A DNA stretch of 39,211 nucleotides, taken from assembly GCA_946491665.1 (NCBI GenBank), contig CAMLYL010000018.1:1-39211 (forward strand), given 5' to 3'. The notes beneath the pieces were generated by a model. It was not told where the DNA came from, did no database searches, and saw only the letters and a list, made by a program, of their open reading frames with translations. Each line of letters starts with the position of its first letter. The first letter of the stretch is position 1. The translations under genes and the position numbers were made by a program. Below, in pieces: positions 1-8,672 of the stretch. This stretch comes from an uncultured Lachnospiraceae bacterium (GTDB lineage: Bacteria > Bacillota > Clostridia > Lachnospirales > Lachnospiraceae).

Positions 1-18
1 ACATTTTAACGATAGCCC

Positions 19-55
19 TACTCTGTAACGATAGCTTTTCTATCGTTACAGAGTA
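19..55. repeat. Perfect 16-bp stem hairpin at window edge
   Basis: The arms at 19-34 and 40-55 are exact reverse complements around a five-base loop. The half-site AACGATAG also occurs once more at 8-15, just outside the hairpin. There is no T-tract directly after it on either strand, so it is not a clean intrinsic terminator. It could be the end of a small repeat, a regulatory hairpin or part of a structure that continues to the left of the window. The neighbouring gene on that side is not visible. Confidence 0.6.
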
Positions 56-124
56 TCATTGAAAAGAGCGAATCCCCCTGGCAAGACCGCTGTTCTGCCT
101 CCGCCGCCACAGTGCCGAAAATAG

Positions 125-146
125 AAAAACCGCCCAGAAACGGCGG
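125..146 (-). terminator. Possible intrinsic terminator, minus strand
   Basis: On the minus strand a CCGCC/GGCGG stem (130-134 with 142-146) is followed by TTTTTCTATTTT. It lies about 260 bases past the end of rlmD and behind a better-placed terminator, so it may be a backup or belong to something else. I see no convincing gene in 55-408. Confidence 0.4.
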
Positions 147-326
147 ATTTGCGGCATTTTTGAGGGTATGGAATTGTATCAATCTCGGCGTGGTTTTGTC
201 CATTAAACTTATCAACTCCACATACCATTTATCCAACCTGTCAACTCAACACCCCCAATATCAAAATCAACCACTCAACTCTCCGCCATTTTTCACAGTA
301 GACCAGTTCCCACTTACCCATAAAAT

Positions 327-377
327 GAAAAAATCCGGGAACCGGAACCTGTCCTCTGACAAGCCCCGACTCCCGGA
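327..377 (-). terminator. Intrinsic terminator after rlmD
   Basis: Read on the minus strand, TCCGGGA (371-377) pairs with TCCCGGA (334-340). An inner CTTGTC/GACAGG helix lies between them, and a run of six T residues follows. It sits about 30 bases past the rlmD stop codon, where a terminator is expected. Confidence 0.65.
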
Positions 378-408
378 AATTCCTTGTTTTCTACACTTTT
401 TCGCTATC

Positions 409-1800
409 TTATTCTTTGACTTTTGACATCAATACTACGCACTCCACATGCACAGTCTGACAAAAGTTATCGACCGCTCTGACCCGTTCCAGGCGATATC
501 CTCCCCCGCACAGAATCTTCAGATCCCTTGCCAGGGTAGCGGAATCACAACTCACATACACCACCTTGGGAGGAGACATTTTCAAAATCGTATCCAGCAG
601 TTTTTCATCGCAGCCCTTCCGGGGCGGATCCACCACGATCACATCCGCATAGGGCTGACGCCCCTCCGCCTTTTCTTTTTCATAAAATTCCGGCAGCACT
701 TCCTCCGCTTTTCCAACAAAGAATTCCGCATTTTCTATCTGATTCAGCCGGGCATTCCGGCGGGCATCCTCAATGGCCTGGGGAATGATTTCCACCCCAT
801 AGACCTGTTTCGCCTTCTGAGCGAGAAACAGAGAAATGGTCCCGATACCGCAGTACAGATCCCATACCGTTTCCGTTCCGTGCAGATCCGCGTAGTCCAG
901 CGCCAGTCCGTACATGACCTCTGTCTGAGCCGGATTCACCTGGTAAAATGATACCGGGGAAATCTGATATTTCACATTCCCGATATAGTCTGTAATATAG
1001 GGCTGTCCCCAGATGGTTCTGGTTTCTTTCCCCAGAATCACATTGCTTTTCTCTGTATTACAGTTGATGGAAATACTGGTCATGCCCTCCAGCCGGGCCA
1101 GGGTCTCTGTCAGTTTTTCCTCACAAGGCAGTTTCTTTCCATTAATGATCAGACAGACCATGATCTCTCCCGTGGTAAAGCCATACCGGATAAGAATATG
1201 ACGCACCAGACCTTTTCCGTTTTTTTCGTCATAGGCGGATACATGATATTTTTCCATAAATCCCAGAACAATATCCAGAATTTCCCGGTTCACAGGCACC
1301 CCCAGGGCGCAGTCCCGGTTGGGGATGATCTGATGGGTCCGCCCGGCATAAAATCCGGTAATCAGTTTTCCGTTTTTATCAGTTCCCACTGGAAACTGGG
1401 CCTTGTTCCGATAATGGAAAGGATGCTCCATCCCCGCAATGGGCTCCATCACCTGCTGCAGGAGCTCCTGGGAAAAACCGCCGATCCGCCGCAGGTTGTT
1501 CTCCACTTTTCTCTGCTTAAACGCAAGCTGCTTTTCATAGGAAAGCGCCTGGATCTGGCAGCCGCCGCACTGACGGTGAAAAGCGCAGACAGGCTCCACC
1601 CGATCGGGTGAAGCCTTCATAATTTCCACAATCCGCGCATAACCATAAGTCTTTTTCAGCCGGGTAACTCCGGCGCGCACTACGTCGCCGATCAGGGCAT
1701 CTTTCACAAAGAAAGTCATTCCTTCGTATCTGCCGATACCCTCGCCGTCAGCGCCCATATCTTCGATTGTCAATATAATTTCATCATTCTTTTTCAACAT
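409..1800 (-). CDS. rlmD: 23S rRNA (uracil-C5)-methyltransferase, RlmD/TrmA family
   Basis: This 463-residue protein is an S-adenosylmethionine-dependent enzyme that methylates C5 of a uridine in 23S rRNA. An N-terminal TRAM-like RNA-binding domain (about residues 1-60) is followed by the [4Fe-4S] cysteines C72, C78, C81 and C164. The SAM motif DLYCGIGTISLFLAQ lies in the C-terminal half, followed by VDPPRKG and the catalytic cysteine C418 in VSCDSATL, and QTVHVE near the end is the conserved general-base region. All key residues are present and the length is normal. Bacillota often carry two or three paralogues (RlmCD, TrmFO-independent TrmA-like), so whether the target is U747, U1939 or both cannot be decided here. 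It is transcribed alone or with yhaM, 114 bases upstream. Confidence 0.92.
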   Translation of the reverse strand: MLKKNDEIILTIEDMGADGEGIGRYEGMTFFVKDALIGDVVRAGVTRLKKTYGYARIVEIMKASPDRVEPVCAFHRQCGGCQIQALSYEKQLAFKQRKVENNLRRIGGFSQELLQQVMEPIAGMEHPFHYRNKAQFPVGTDKNGKLITGFYAGRTHQIIPNRDCALGVPVNREILDIVLGFMEKYHVSAYDEKNGKGLVRHILIRYGFTTGEIMVCLIINGKKLPCEEKLTETLARLEGMTSISINCNTEKSNVILGKETRTIWGQPYITDYIGNVKYQISPVSFYQVNPAQTEVMYGLALDYADLHGTETVWDLYCGIGTISLFLAQKAKQVYGVEIIPQAIEDARRNARLNQIENAEFFVGKAEEVLPEFYEKEKAEGRQPYADVIVVDPPRKGCDEKLLDTILKMSPPKVVYVSCDSATLARDLKILCGGGYRLERVRAVDNFCQTVHVECVVLMSKVKE

Positions 1801-1914
1801 ATTATTCTGTTCTCCAAATCCGGAAATGGGTTCCGCATAAAATTCTCATATTGCATTGACCGGAAATATCCTGTTCCGCTCCCCGCATCCCGGCTCTGCT
1901 CCCTCTGCATATGT

Positions 1915-2859
1915 TTACTTGCTGGTTTTCCGGATGTTGGATTCCAGCAGCCGGTTGTATCCCAGCCATTCCATGCTTCCCTCCGGAGCGCTTCCTAACG
2001 CCTCCTTAATCGTCTCCAGCTTGGCGTCGGAATTATCCGCAAAGCTTAATGCTATTGCTTCTGCCAGCGCAGGCTTTTTCGGAGATCCGTATTCCAGTTC
2101 TCCGTGATGGGCCAGAATACAGTGAATCAGCTCCGATGCAGTCCGCTCCGGGAAATCCGGAATAGCTTCAATATGCTTCTGTACTTCCATTGCTCCAATC
2201 ACAATATGTCCCAGCAGCTGTCCTTCATCTGTATAATCATTGGCCGGGAACCGGGAAATCTCCTTCAGTTTTCCCATGTCATGCAGCATGGCCGCGCACA
2301 GCAGCAGATCCCGGTTCAGCATGGGATAAAGCTTACAGAAAAAGTCACAGATCTGCGTCACATGCAGGGTGTGCTCCAGCAGCCCTCCCACAAATCCGTG
2401 ATGTACACTTTTGGCCGCTGAATGAAACTGAAAACGTTCTGCGAATTCTTTATCCATAAAGAAGGACTCTGTCAGCTGTTTTATATGGGGATGTTTCATC
2501 TCTCCAATATAGTCTGTCAGCTGCTTATACATCTGCGGAATATCATTCTGGCTGACCGGCAGATAATCCGCGGAATTCACATCCTGGCTGTTTACTTTCT
2601 GCACACGTTTGATATTCAGCTGCAGATTACCCTGAAAACTGATTACATCGCCCATTACCAGAATATAATCCAGCGCGTCAAAATTCTCTATGCCATTGGA
2701 ATTCACATCCCAGATTTTGCCGTCCAGAGTTCCTGTTTTATCCTGCAGCACCAGGGAATCATATGGCTTCCCCGCCTTTGTCATAAATGTCTGTTTCTGT
2801 CTGCACAGATAAACCTCCGAAATCCGGTCTCCTTCACGCAGCGTATCAATATATCTCAT
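1915..2859 (-). CDS. yhaM: 3'-5' exoribonuclease YhaM family
   Basis: This protein is a 3'-5' exonuclease for single-stranded RNA and DNA that acts in mRNA decay. An N-terminal OB-fold (about residues 1-90; starts MRYIDTLREGDRI) precedes an HD domain with HH near HGFVGGLLEHTLHV and the metal-binding HD pair in AAMLHDMGKLKEI. A longer reading frame starts at 2937. The start at 2859 is preferred because it has AGAGGAAGAGGAGAG just upstream and gives 314 residues, the length I know for Bacillus subtilis YhaM. A good promoter lies 130 bases upstream. Confidence 0.92.
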   Translation of the reverse strand: MRYIDTLREGDRISEVYLCRQKQTFMTKAGKPYDSLVLQDKTGTLDGKIWDVNSNGIENFDALDYILVMGDVISFQGNLQLNIKRVQKVNSQDVNSADYLPVSQNDIPQMYKQLTDYIGEMKHPHIKQLTESFFMDKEFAERFQFHSAAKSVHHGFVGGLLEHTLHVTQICDFFCKLYPMLNRDLLLCAAMLHDMGKLKEISRFPANDYTDEGQLLGHIVIGAMEVQKHIEAIPDFPERTASELIHCILAHHGELEYGSPKKPALAEAIALSFADNSDAKLETIKEALGSAPEGSMEWLGYNRLLESNIRKTSK

Positions 2860-2991
2860 GGACTCTCCTCTTCCTCTTTCGTTGTTATCTCCCAGTGAAA
2901 TCTGCTGCTGCAGCATCACATCTCTCATCAAATACATAACCTCTCTCGTCCCCTTCTATACAATCAGGTAATCAGAATCGATTCCCTGAAT

Positions 2992-3020
2992 ATTATACGT
3001 GCTCTTAAAAACGTATGCAA
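2992..3020 (-). promoter_or_regulatory. Sigma-A promoter for yhaM
   Basis: On the minus strand TTGCAT and TATAAT are separated by 17 bases. The position fits a leader of about 125 bases before the yhaM start. The rest of the 2860-3182 gap holds only this promoter and the terminator of the preceding operon. Confidence 0.7.
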
Positions 3021-3112
3021 CCCGAAAATTTTTCTTTCTGACAAAAAGTAATCATCGCAATATTATGCCTGATTCTGTTTATGTTGTCTGCATCTCGCTT
3101 CAAAAATATCAT

Positions 3113-3150
3113 AAAAAGAAGAGATCCAGTCCGACAGTTCTGAATCTCTT
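3113..3150 (-). terminator. Intrinsic terminator of the six-gene operon
   Basis: On the minus strand AAGAGAT (3144-3150) pairs with ATCTCTT (3119-3125), with an inner CAG/CTG extension. CTTTTTAT follows. It lies just past the stop codon of the last operon gene, the MFS transporter ending at 3183. Confidence 0.7.
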
Positions 3151-3182
3151 TCGCTTTTCTTCTGTATAAAAAACAGAAAAAT

Positions 3183-4469
3183 TTAATTTTGTTCCTCAAT
3201 ACTGTTTCTTCCCAGTCTCCGGTCATCCAGCAGTACCGCATTTAATAAAGCCAGTGCGCTGAGGCCAATCAGAATGAAATACACCGGCTGATAAGATCCT
3301 GTAACTGTTTTCACGACTCCGGTCAATGCATAGCCACAGGATTTTACCGCCACACAAATAGGGTATATTACAGCAAAAGCATTGGCAAAATCATACCGGC
3401 CAAATACTGTATTTGTTATAGATCCCATCATATTTCCGGAACCGCCGATAAAGCCTCCAATCATAAAAATCGAAACAAACAGCGTCCATTTTCCCGGAAG
3501 AACCATAAATATCAGTGCAGTTATTGTCCAGATAAAAAATACAATAATCGCCGTTTTGGTCTTAAATTTTGTATCAATCCAGCCAAACAAATAGCTCAGC
3601 GGGAGAGCGCACAGGGCAAGCACAGTCATCATCCCGGTCGCCTCCGCTCTCTCATATCCATAGGACATAATCGTGGGAACCATCTGACTGATCACTGCCG
3701 CTCCAATCAGAAAATTGATGCCTCCAACGCCAATTCCGATCTGCCACACCTGCCTGGTCTTCAGTAATTTTTTCGGGGTCCAGGGACTGGTTCTTTTATA
3801 CATCAGTCCTTTTTCATGAAGCTCCATAACCCGCTCTTTTGACACAGATCTGTCATTATCCGGATAACATCCTTTATCCTCCGGATAATCACGGAACCAG
3901 AAAATAACAATCAGAAGAAGGATTAAAAAGGCAAGCGCGATCACATCAAAATATCCATGGAATCCGAACTTTTTTCCTCCCCAGTTAATGAGATATAAGA
4001 TGGATGCCGTTGCCAGCAGCGGCCCCATCGTTACCCAGCCCATGGCAAGCCCTTTTTTTGTAGGGAACCAGTTATTCGTCGTATTGTCCCGGATAATCAT
4101 AATGGCACTGGCTGAACAGGAACATAAGACAACACCCAGAAAATACATCGCCGGAGATACTGCTCTGGACCAGACCAGCATACCCACTGTCGCCAGCGAC
4201 AGCGCCACGATAGCCGTCGCTCTCGCACCCTTTCTTTTTGCCAGCCATCCATACAATATAATCCCTCCGATGGAAATCCATCCGGCATAGGTTGAGAATG
4301 ACAGCAGAAGGCCGGAAGACCATCCGTACTGTGCTTCAAAAGCTCCTACAAACGTGTTGAGACCATCATTCATACTTCCATTTTCAAAATACCCTAAAGC
4401 CATCATAAGAATCATTATCATCCAGTGTGTTACACCGAAATTATTTCTGACACGTTTCTTCTTACGCAT
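3183..4469 (-). CDS. MFS transporter, OFA/MCT-like
   Basis: This 428-residue membrane protein has about 12 hydrophobic segments and the major facilitator layout, with a cytoplasmic loop near residues 200-240 rich in charged residues. The overall pattern (long first helix with GYFENGSMNDGLNTFVGAF, then QYGWSSGLLLSFSTY) resembles the oxalate/formate antiporter and monocarboxylate transporter group. Known members of that group move carboxylates, so an organic acid is a reasonable but unproven substrate. A start at 4469 is chosen over 4514 because GGGAGGAGAAAGG precedes it. It is the last gene of the operon, 51 bases after the LVIVD gene, and is followed by a terminator. It differs in type from the transporter that opens the operon. 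Confidence 0.82.
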   Translation of the reverse strand: MRKKKRVRNNFGVTHWMIMILMMALGYFENGSMNDGLNTFVGAFEAQYGWSSGLLLSFSTYAGWISIGGIILYGWLAKRKGARATAIVALSLATVGMLVWSRAVSPAMYFLGVVLCSCSASAIMIIRDNTTNNWFPTKKGLAMGWVTMGPLLATASILYLINWGGKKFGFHGYFDVIALAFLILLLIVIFWFRDYPEDKGCYPDNDRSVSKERVMELHEKGLMYKRTSPWTPKKLLKTRQVWQIGIGVGGINFLIGAAVISQMVPTIMSYGYERAEATGMMTVLALCALPLSYLFGWIDTKFKTKTAIIVFFIWTITALIFMVLPGKWTLFVSIFMIGGFIGGSGNMMGSITNTVFGRYDFANAFAVIYPICVAVKSCGYALTGVVKTVTGSYQPVYFILIGLSALALLNAVLLDDRRLGRNSIEEQN

Positions 4470-4520
4470 ACCTTTCTCCTCCCAAAATTCAGATCCATGA
4501 GGCCCCTGAACCAATCCTTA

Positions 4521-5882
4521 TCACACGGTTGTCCTTAAAATGTATAATCCATCCTCCAGACAGTCCATATATATATAGCCGCGGTCATCTACAATGCAAT
4601 CCTCAGTTGTCGCAACAAGCGGCCCCGGATAATGAGGAAATCTTCTTTTTTCCGGATTCGGCGGAATAAAATAGGCAATTTCTTTAATATAATAAGGATC
4701 GCTGACATCATATACCCGCATTCCCGCTGAAAAATAGCAGCAGTAAACACGATTCGGGTTATCCTCCAGCCATGGTTTATTTGACATCGGCTCATGTACA
4801 TTATGCGGTCCGAAAGGCCCCTGCACATCCAGCATCATTTCATTAAAATTACGGTAGGGGAAATTCTCCGGCACTTCCGGATAAGGGAACTCCGCAATCA
4901 GCGTCGGCTTCTCCGGATTTCTCACATCTACCATGTGAAGATTATTCATCGGCTGGGCTTCCGTCAGCTTTTCCTTATCCATCCAGGCAAAACGCTCTCC
5001 CTCGTTTGTTACCACAACCAGATTTCTTCCAGTCAGAGGAAGCGCAGTATGACATCTGCTTCCGGCGAGTCCTCCGGAAAAAGGAGGATGAAGTTTCAGC
5101 TGACCTTTCAGCTTCGGTCTGGCTACATCAGATATATCTACAATACACAGACCGGCTCCGGAATAGCCGCAATATGCAAGCTGATCCACCACAAACGGCG
5201 GCCCATGCATATGCCCCTTATCCATAAACACGGGATTATGCTTCGCTGTCGGATCATAATCCGCTCCCAGTATTCCGTCAACATACTGTTCTGCCAGCCA
5301 CCATCTGCCGACTTCCTTCGGATGACGCGGATCCGCAATATCAAGAATCCTGTAAATCATCCCTTCAAATCCGGCGCAATCCGAGGACAGATGCACATAA
5401 CGGCCGCCATTATAGCAAAATCTGTGAACGCCGATTCCGCCGGGCACTCCATTATCCCAATAACTCAGGAATTCGGGATGTTCGGGATCATCTTTCAGGC
5501 TCCAGATCTGCACTCCATTCTGATACTTCGACGCAGTTCCCCTGTCCGCGCTGGACACCGCGGCTCCGCCGCCGCTGGACATGGCAACAATCATGAGATC
5601 ATCTGCAATCTGAATTTTCGGCGTTCTTGTGGTCGGATATTCAACGGGATCCACCACCTTCAGCCGCTGTATGTATTTCGGATGTTCCGCATCTGTCACA
5701 TCCAGAATTGTGACTCCCATAGAACTGAACGCCGCACAGTAAAGATAATACTTTCCTGCCGAGGTTCTGTACAGCGCCATCTGAAATATATTATCTTCAT
5801 TAAGATCATGAAATGCTATTACTTCCATGTTCTTAATATATCCCTCGTTTCCGGGACTCTTCGCGTAAAATTTCTCACTCAT
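4521..5882 (-). CDS. LVIVD-repeat beta-propeller protein (copy 1)
   Basis: This 453-residue protein has recurring blades of the type 'ILDVTDAEHPKYI', 'ILDIADPRHPKEV', 'IVDISDVARPKLK', 'MVDVRNPEKPTLI' and 'VYDVSDPYYIKEI', the LVIVD-repeat pattern that builds a propeller. No signal peptide is visible, so it is probably cytoplasmic. Histidines H25, H153, H224, H226, H278, H360 and H363 lie in motifs (FHDLN, VHR, HMHGPP, CHTALPL, HNVHEP) that are kept in the second copy at 15645-16955. Such a set would suit a metal centre in the propeller channel, as in carotenoid oxygenases or SBP56-type proteins; this is inference. The start has AAAGGGG upstream. It lies 19 bases after the dehydrogenase gene and so is co-transcribed. 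The biochemical role is unknown. Confidence 0.82.
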   Translation of the reverse strand: MSEKFYAKSPGNEGYIKNMEVIAFHDLNEDNIFQMALYRTSAGKYYLYCAAFSSMGVTILDVTDAEHPKYIQRLKVVDPVEYPTTRTPKIQIADDLMIVAMSSGGGAAVSSADRGTASKYQNGVQIWSLKDDPEHPEFLSYWDNGVPGGIGVHRFCYNGGRYVHLSSDCAGFEGMIYRILDIADPRHPKEVGRWWLAEQYVDGILGADYDPTAKHNPVFMDKGHMHGPPFVVDQLAYCGYSGAGLCIVDISDVARPKLKGQLKLHPPFSGGLAGSRCHTALPLTGRNLVVVTNEGERFAWMDKEKLTEAQPMNNLHMVDVRNPEKPTLIAEFPYPEVPENFPYRNFNEMMLDVQGPFGPHNVHEPMSNKPWLEDNPNRVYCCYFSAGMRVYDVSDPYYIKEIAYFIPPNPEKRRFPHYPGPLVATTEDCIVDDRGYIYMDCLEDGLYILRTTV

Positions 5883-5901
5883 TAAACAATACCCCTTTCT
5901 G

Positions 5902-6897
5902 TCATTTTCTTCGATCCTTCCATACCTGTGGATTTACCAGACTTTTCGGCTGTCTCCCCTCTAAGACGGAAATAACATTCTCTGCGGCGATCTGTGACAT
6001 TCCCGCCATACTCTCACGGGTGATTGCCGCTATATGAGGCGTAATGTATACATGAGGCGCAGATCTCAGCGGATGATTCTCCTGTAAGGGTTCCTCCTGC
6101 GTAACATCCAGCGCGGCGCCCGCGATTATTCCGTTTTTCAGCGCTTCAGCCAGCGCAGTTTCATCTGCCAGTATTCCTCTGGCACAGTTAATCAGATACG
6201 CTGACGGCTTCATCATTTTTAGCCGCCTTTCATTAATCAGTCCCCTGTAAATATCCATTCCGGGAAGATGCAGGGAAAGAAAATCTGATATCGGAAACAC
6301 GTCATCCAGTTCATTCAGTCTCTTTACATGCATTTCCCGAAAAACCTCATCCTCCACATAAGGATCATACGCGGCAACCTGCATTCCCATTGCCGCTGCC
6401 AGGCGGGCTGTCTGCTTTCCTATATTGCCAAAACCAATAATTCCAAGCACTTTATTTTGTATATCACACCCCAAAAGTTCTGCCTTTTTACTGAAATCAC
6501 CGCTTTTTCCCATTTGAATACCCGGAATCATATTTTTTGCCAGCATTAACAGGAACGCTATTGTAAACTCCGCAACACTTTCTGTATTGGAACCGGGCGC
6601 ATTCGTCACACAAATCCCTCTCTCAGAAGCCAGCGCTACATCAATCTGATCAACTCCTACTCCGTGCTGAGAAATCACTTTCAAATTCGGCGCTTTTTCA
6701 ATAAAGCGGGCGTCAACAGAACAGGATCTGGCAATGAGAGCATCTGCACACTCCAGTTCCTTTTCTATTTCTTCCGGATTTAACTTTTCCATATTCACGG
6801 TTCTGATCCAGGGAACACGGTCCAGAATCTGTTTTCCTGACGGATCAATCTCCTTTGATAAAAGAACCGTTCTTATCTTTTTCTCATCGTGTAACAT
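5902..6897 (-). CDS. D-2-hydroxyacid dehydrogenase (NAD(P)-dependent)
   Basis: This protein probably interconverts a 2-ketoacid and a D-2-hydroxyacid. The 331-residue form has the substrate domain in two parts and a central Rossmann domain with GFGNIG (155-160) followed by D178 in AAYDPY. The catalytic triad of the family is present: R240 (NCARG), E269 (QEEP) and H288 (TPHIA). A C-terminal serine-regulatory (ACT) domain as in long PGDHs is absent. The frame stays open to 7032. The start at 6897 (or 6906) is preferred for family length and overlaps the end of the upstream EthD-like gene by 14 bases, suggesting translational coupling. The exact substrate (hydroxypyruvate, glyoxylate or another ketoacid) cannot be read from sequence. 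Confidence 0.87.
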   Translation of the reverse strand: MLHDEKKIRTVLLSKEIDPSGKQILDRVPWIRTVNMEKLNPEEIEKELECADALIARSCSVDARFIEKAPNLKVISQHGVGVDQIDVALASERGICVTNAPGSNTESVAEFTIAFLLMLAKNMIPGIQMGKSGDFSKKAELLGCDIQNKVLGIIGFGNIGKQTARLAAAMGMQVAAYDPYVEDEVFREMHVKRLNELDDVFPISDFLSLHLPGMDIYRGLINERRLKMMKPSAYLINCARGILADETALAEALKNGIIAGAALDVTQEEPLQENHPLRSAPHVYITPHIAAITRESMAGMSQIAAENVISVLEGRQPKSLVNPQVWKDRRK

Positions 6898-7732
6898 AAT
6901 ATCCATCCCACTGCCGCAAATGATTCGAATTCGGATAATCCAGCACAAAAATTCCTGTAAAGTCTTTATACGGTTCAAGATACGGGAACTGATCGTATTG
7001 CGCCCATTCCGGCTTTGTAAATCTCGCCGCATTTTTTACCATGGCATCATGCCATCTGTTTGAATCTTCAAACCAGATTTCTGCCACCCGGTTCCACGGT
7101 CCTTTCTCAAAATGAGGAATACAGGGAGCTGTCAGAAAACGTCTGACCTCCTCCGCCTCACAGACTTCCGGTACAAACGTATGCAGAAACCACTCGTCTC
7201 CTTCTTCCTGCGAAACTCCTGCGGGATACTTAAAAATGATTACCCATCTGTAATTCGGTCCGTCATCAATCGTCCGTTCACTTCCCTTGAAATCATATTC
7301 CCACATCAGGGGAGTATAGCATGATACAAAAGGATGATATCCATCTCGGCTTCCATGCCATTCGGGATCCCGGAATTCATTTGTCGGCGGCTGTGATGTC
7401 ATCTCCAGAAAATTTTCCGGCCAACGCTCACAATACGGCCGAATCCAGGTGCCTTGCGGACCATAATATTCTGCCCTGTCCAGGTAAAACAGATGATTCG
7501 TCATAAACAAATTATATGTTCCAAAATCCTCTCCGTCCAGCGGCACCGGCAGCGCATGATATGTGGAATAATGTCCGCAGAAGGGACCGGTCATTGAAAT
7601 ACTGTCTTCCACATGATCTTTATAAAACCACCGCAGAACCTTCGGTATATATGCAGGATCTGAAACATTCTGAAAAATCCAGTTCTTATACGGCGGCTGC
7701 ATATACTTACTTCCAACTTTTACCTGACTCAT
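6884..7732 (-). CDS. EthD-like dimeric alpha-beta barrel protein (copy 1)
   Basis: I do not recognise this 282-residue family with certainty. Two halves look alike in layout. The first has DPAYIPKVLRWFYKDHVEDS (H40); the second (from about residue 162) has VIIFKYPAGVSQEEGDEWF followed by WNRVAEIWFEDSNRWHDAM. Each resembles the ferredoxin-like EthD/dimeric alpha-beta barrel fold, where a short chain with a histidine near the first helix is typical, so this may be a fused tandem of that fold. Residues shared with the adjacent copy include YHALPVP, GYHP, ERTIDDG, GPWNRV, LEPYKDFT and SNHL. No signal peptide or membrane segment is seen. AAAGGAGGG precedes the start, and that site overlaps the stop codon of the upstream copy. 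Function unknown; enzymes of this fold act on small organic compounds. Confidence 0.7.
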   Translation of the reverse strand: MSQVKVGSKYMQPPYKNWIFQNVSDPAYIPKVLRWFYKDHVEDSISMTGPFCGHYSTYHALPVPLDGEDFGTYNLFMTNHLFYLDRAEYYGPQGTWIRPYCERWPENFLEMTSQPPTNEFRDPEWHGSRDGYHPFVSCYTPLMWEYDFKGSERTIDDGPNYRWVIIFKYPAGVSQEEGDEWFLHTFVPEVCEAEEVRRFLTAPCIPHFEKGPWNRVAEIWFEDSNRWHDAMVKNAARFTKPEWAQYDQFPYLEPYKDFTGIFVLDYPNSNHLRQWDGYYVTR

Positions 7733-7747
7733 CGCTTTCTCCCTCCT

Positions 7748-8584
7748 TTATCTTGAAACAATATAGCCCTTGTACTGCTGCAGATGATTGCTGTCCGGTC
7801 TGTCCATAAGGAAAATACTTGTAAAATCCTTATAAGGTTCCAGGTATGGGAAAACATCATACTGCGCCCACTCCGGCGGCCGAACTGTCTCCATACATTT
7901 GCGCATCGCATCCTGCCATCGGTAAGAATCATCAAACCACAGTTCCATCACTCTGTTCCAGGGCCCCTTTTCCGGATGCGGAATACATTTTGTACTCAGA
8001 AACCGAAGTACCTCTCCGCAGTCACACAGTTTCGGCGCCAGCTCACTGAAAAACCATCGGTCTCCCTCCTCCCGGGATACCCCTTCCGGATATTTAAAAA
8101 TACACAGCCATCTTGTATTCGCCCCATCATCGATCGTCCGTTCTTTTCCCTTCAGATCTTTTTCCCAGTACAACGGTACAAAACAATTTACAACCGGATG
8201 ATATCCGCCGCGGCTTCCGCACCACTCTGTATTTCGCAGTTCTTTTCCAACTGGCTGATTTGTAATTTCAAGAAATTCATCATCAAATCGCTCCGCATAG
8301 GGTTTTACATTCCCGTCCTCTCCGTAAAAATCACTTCTGTCAATCACATAATGGTGTTCCGTCATAATCCAGTTGTATGCGCCAAAATCATCTCCCATAG
8401 CAGGAACCGGAAGCGCATGATATGTGCAGTACTTTAAACAAAATGCGTCAAACATGGAAATGCTGTCCTCCACATGCTTTTTATACAGCCAGTAAAAGGC
8501 CTTTGGAAGATACGCCGGATCCTTTACATCATTCAGAATATAACTCCGAATGGGCCCTATTTTGTTTTCTTTGCTGTCAATCAT
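7748..8584 (-). CDS. EthD-like dimeric alpha-beta barrel protein (copy 2)
   Basis: This is a tandem paralogue of the next gene downstream; by eye more than half of the residues match over the full length. The 278-residue protein keeps H37 (KKHVEDSIS), H56 (YHALPVP), H129 (GYHP) and H267 (SNHL), the ERTIDDG segment, and the WAQYD-FPYLEPYKDFT tail. The frame is open to 8617, but the start at 8584 has AAGGAGG at the right distance. The N-termini of the two copies differ, while the cores do not, which fits two subunits of a heteromer or two enzymes with different substrates. The gap to the upstream MFS gene is 88 bases and to the downstream copy 15 bases. Confidence 0.7.
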   Translation of the reverse strand: MIDSKENKIGPIRSYILNDVKDPAYLPKAFYWLYKKHVEDSISMFDAFCLKYCTYHALPVPAMGDDFGAYNWIMTEHHYVIDRSDFYGEDGNVKPYAERFDDEFLEITNQPVGKELRNTEWCGSRGGYHPVVNCFVPLYWEKDLKGKERTIDDGANTRWLCIFKYPEGVSREEGDRWFFSELAPKLCDCGEVLRFLSTKCIPHPEKGPWNRVMELWFDDSYRWQDAMRKCMETVRPPEWAQYDVFPYLEPYKDFTSIFLMDRPDSNHLQQYKGYIVSR

Positions 8585-8672
8585 TCTCTTTTCCTCCTTA
8601 AAATTCAGAAACCCCATCCTGTGTTTCTATTTTGATCACAATACCAAATCATATTCTCTGCTGATACATTTC

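Noticed and set aside
4794-5885. A 363-residue open frame on the plus strand
   Set aside because: It is antisense to the LVIVD copy 1 gene, has no ribosome site or domain, and is explained by codon use of the real gene.
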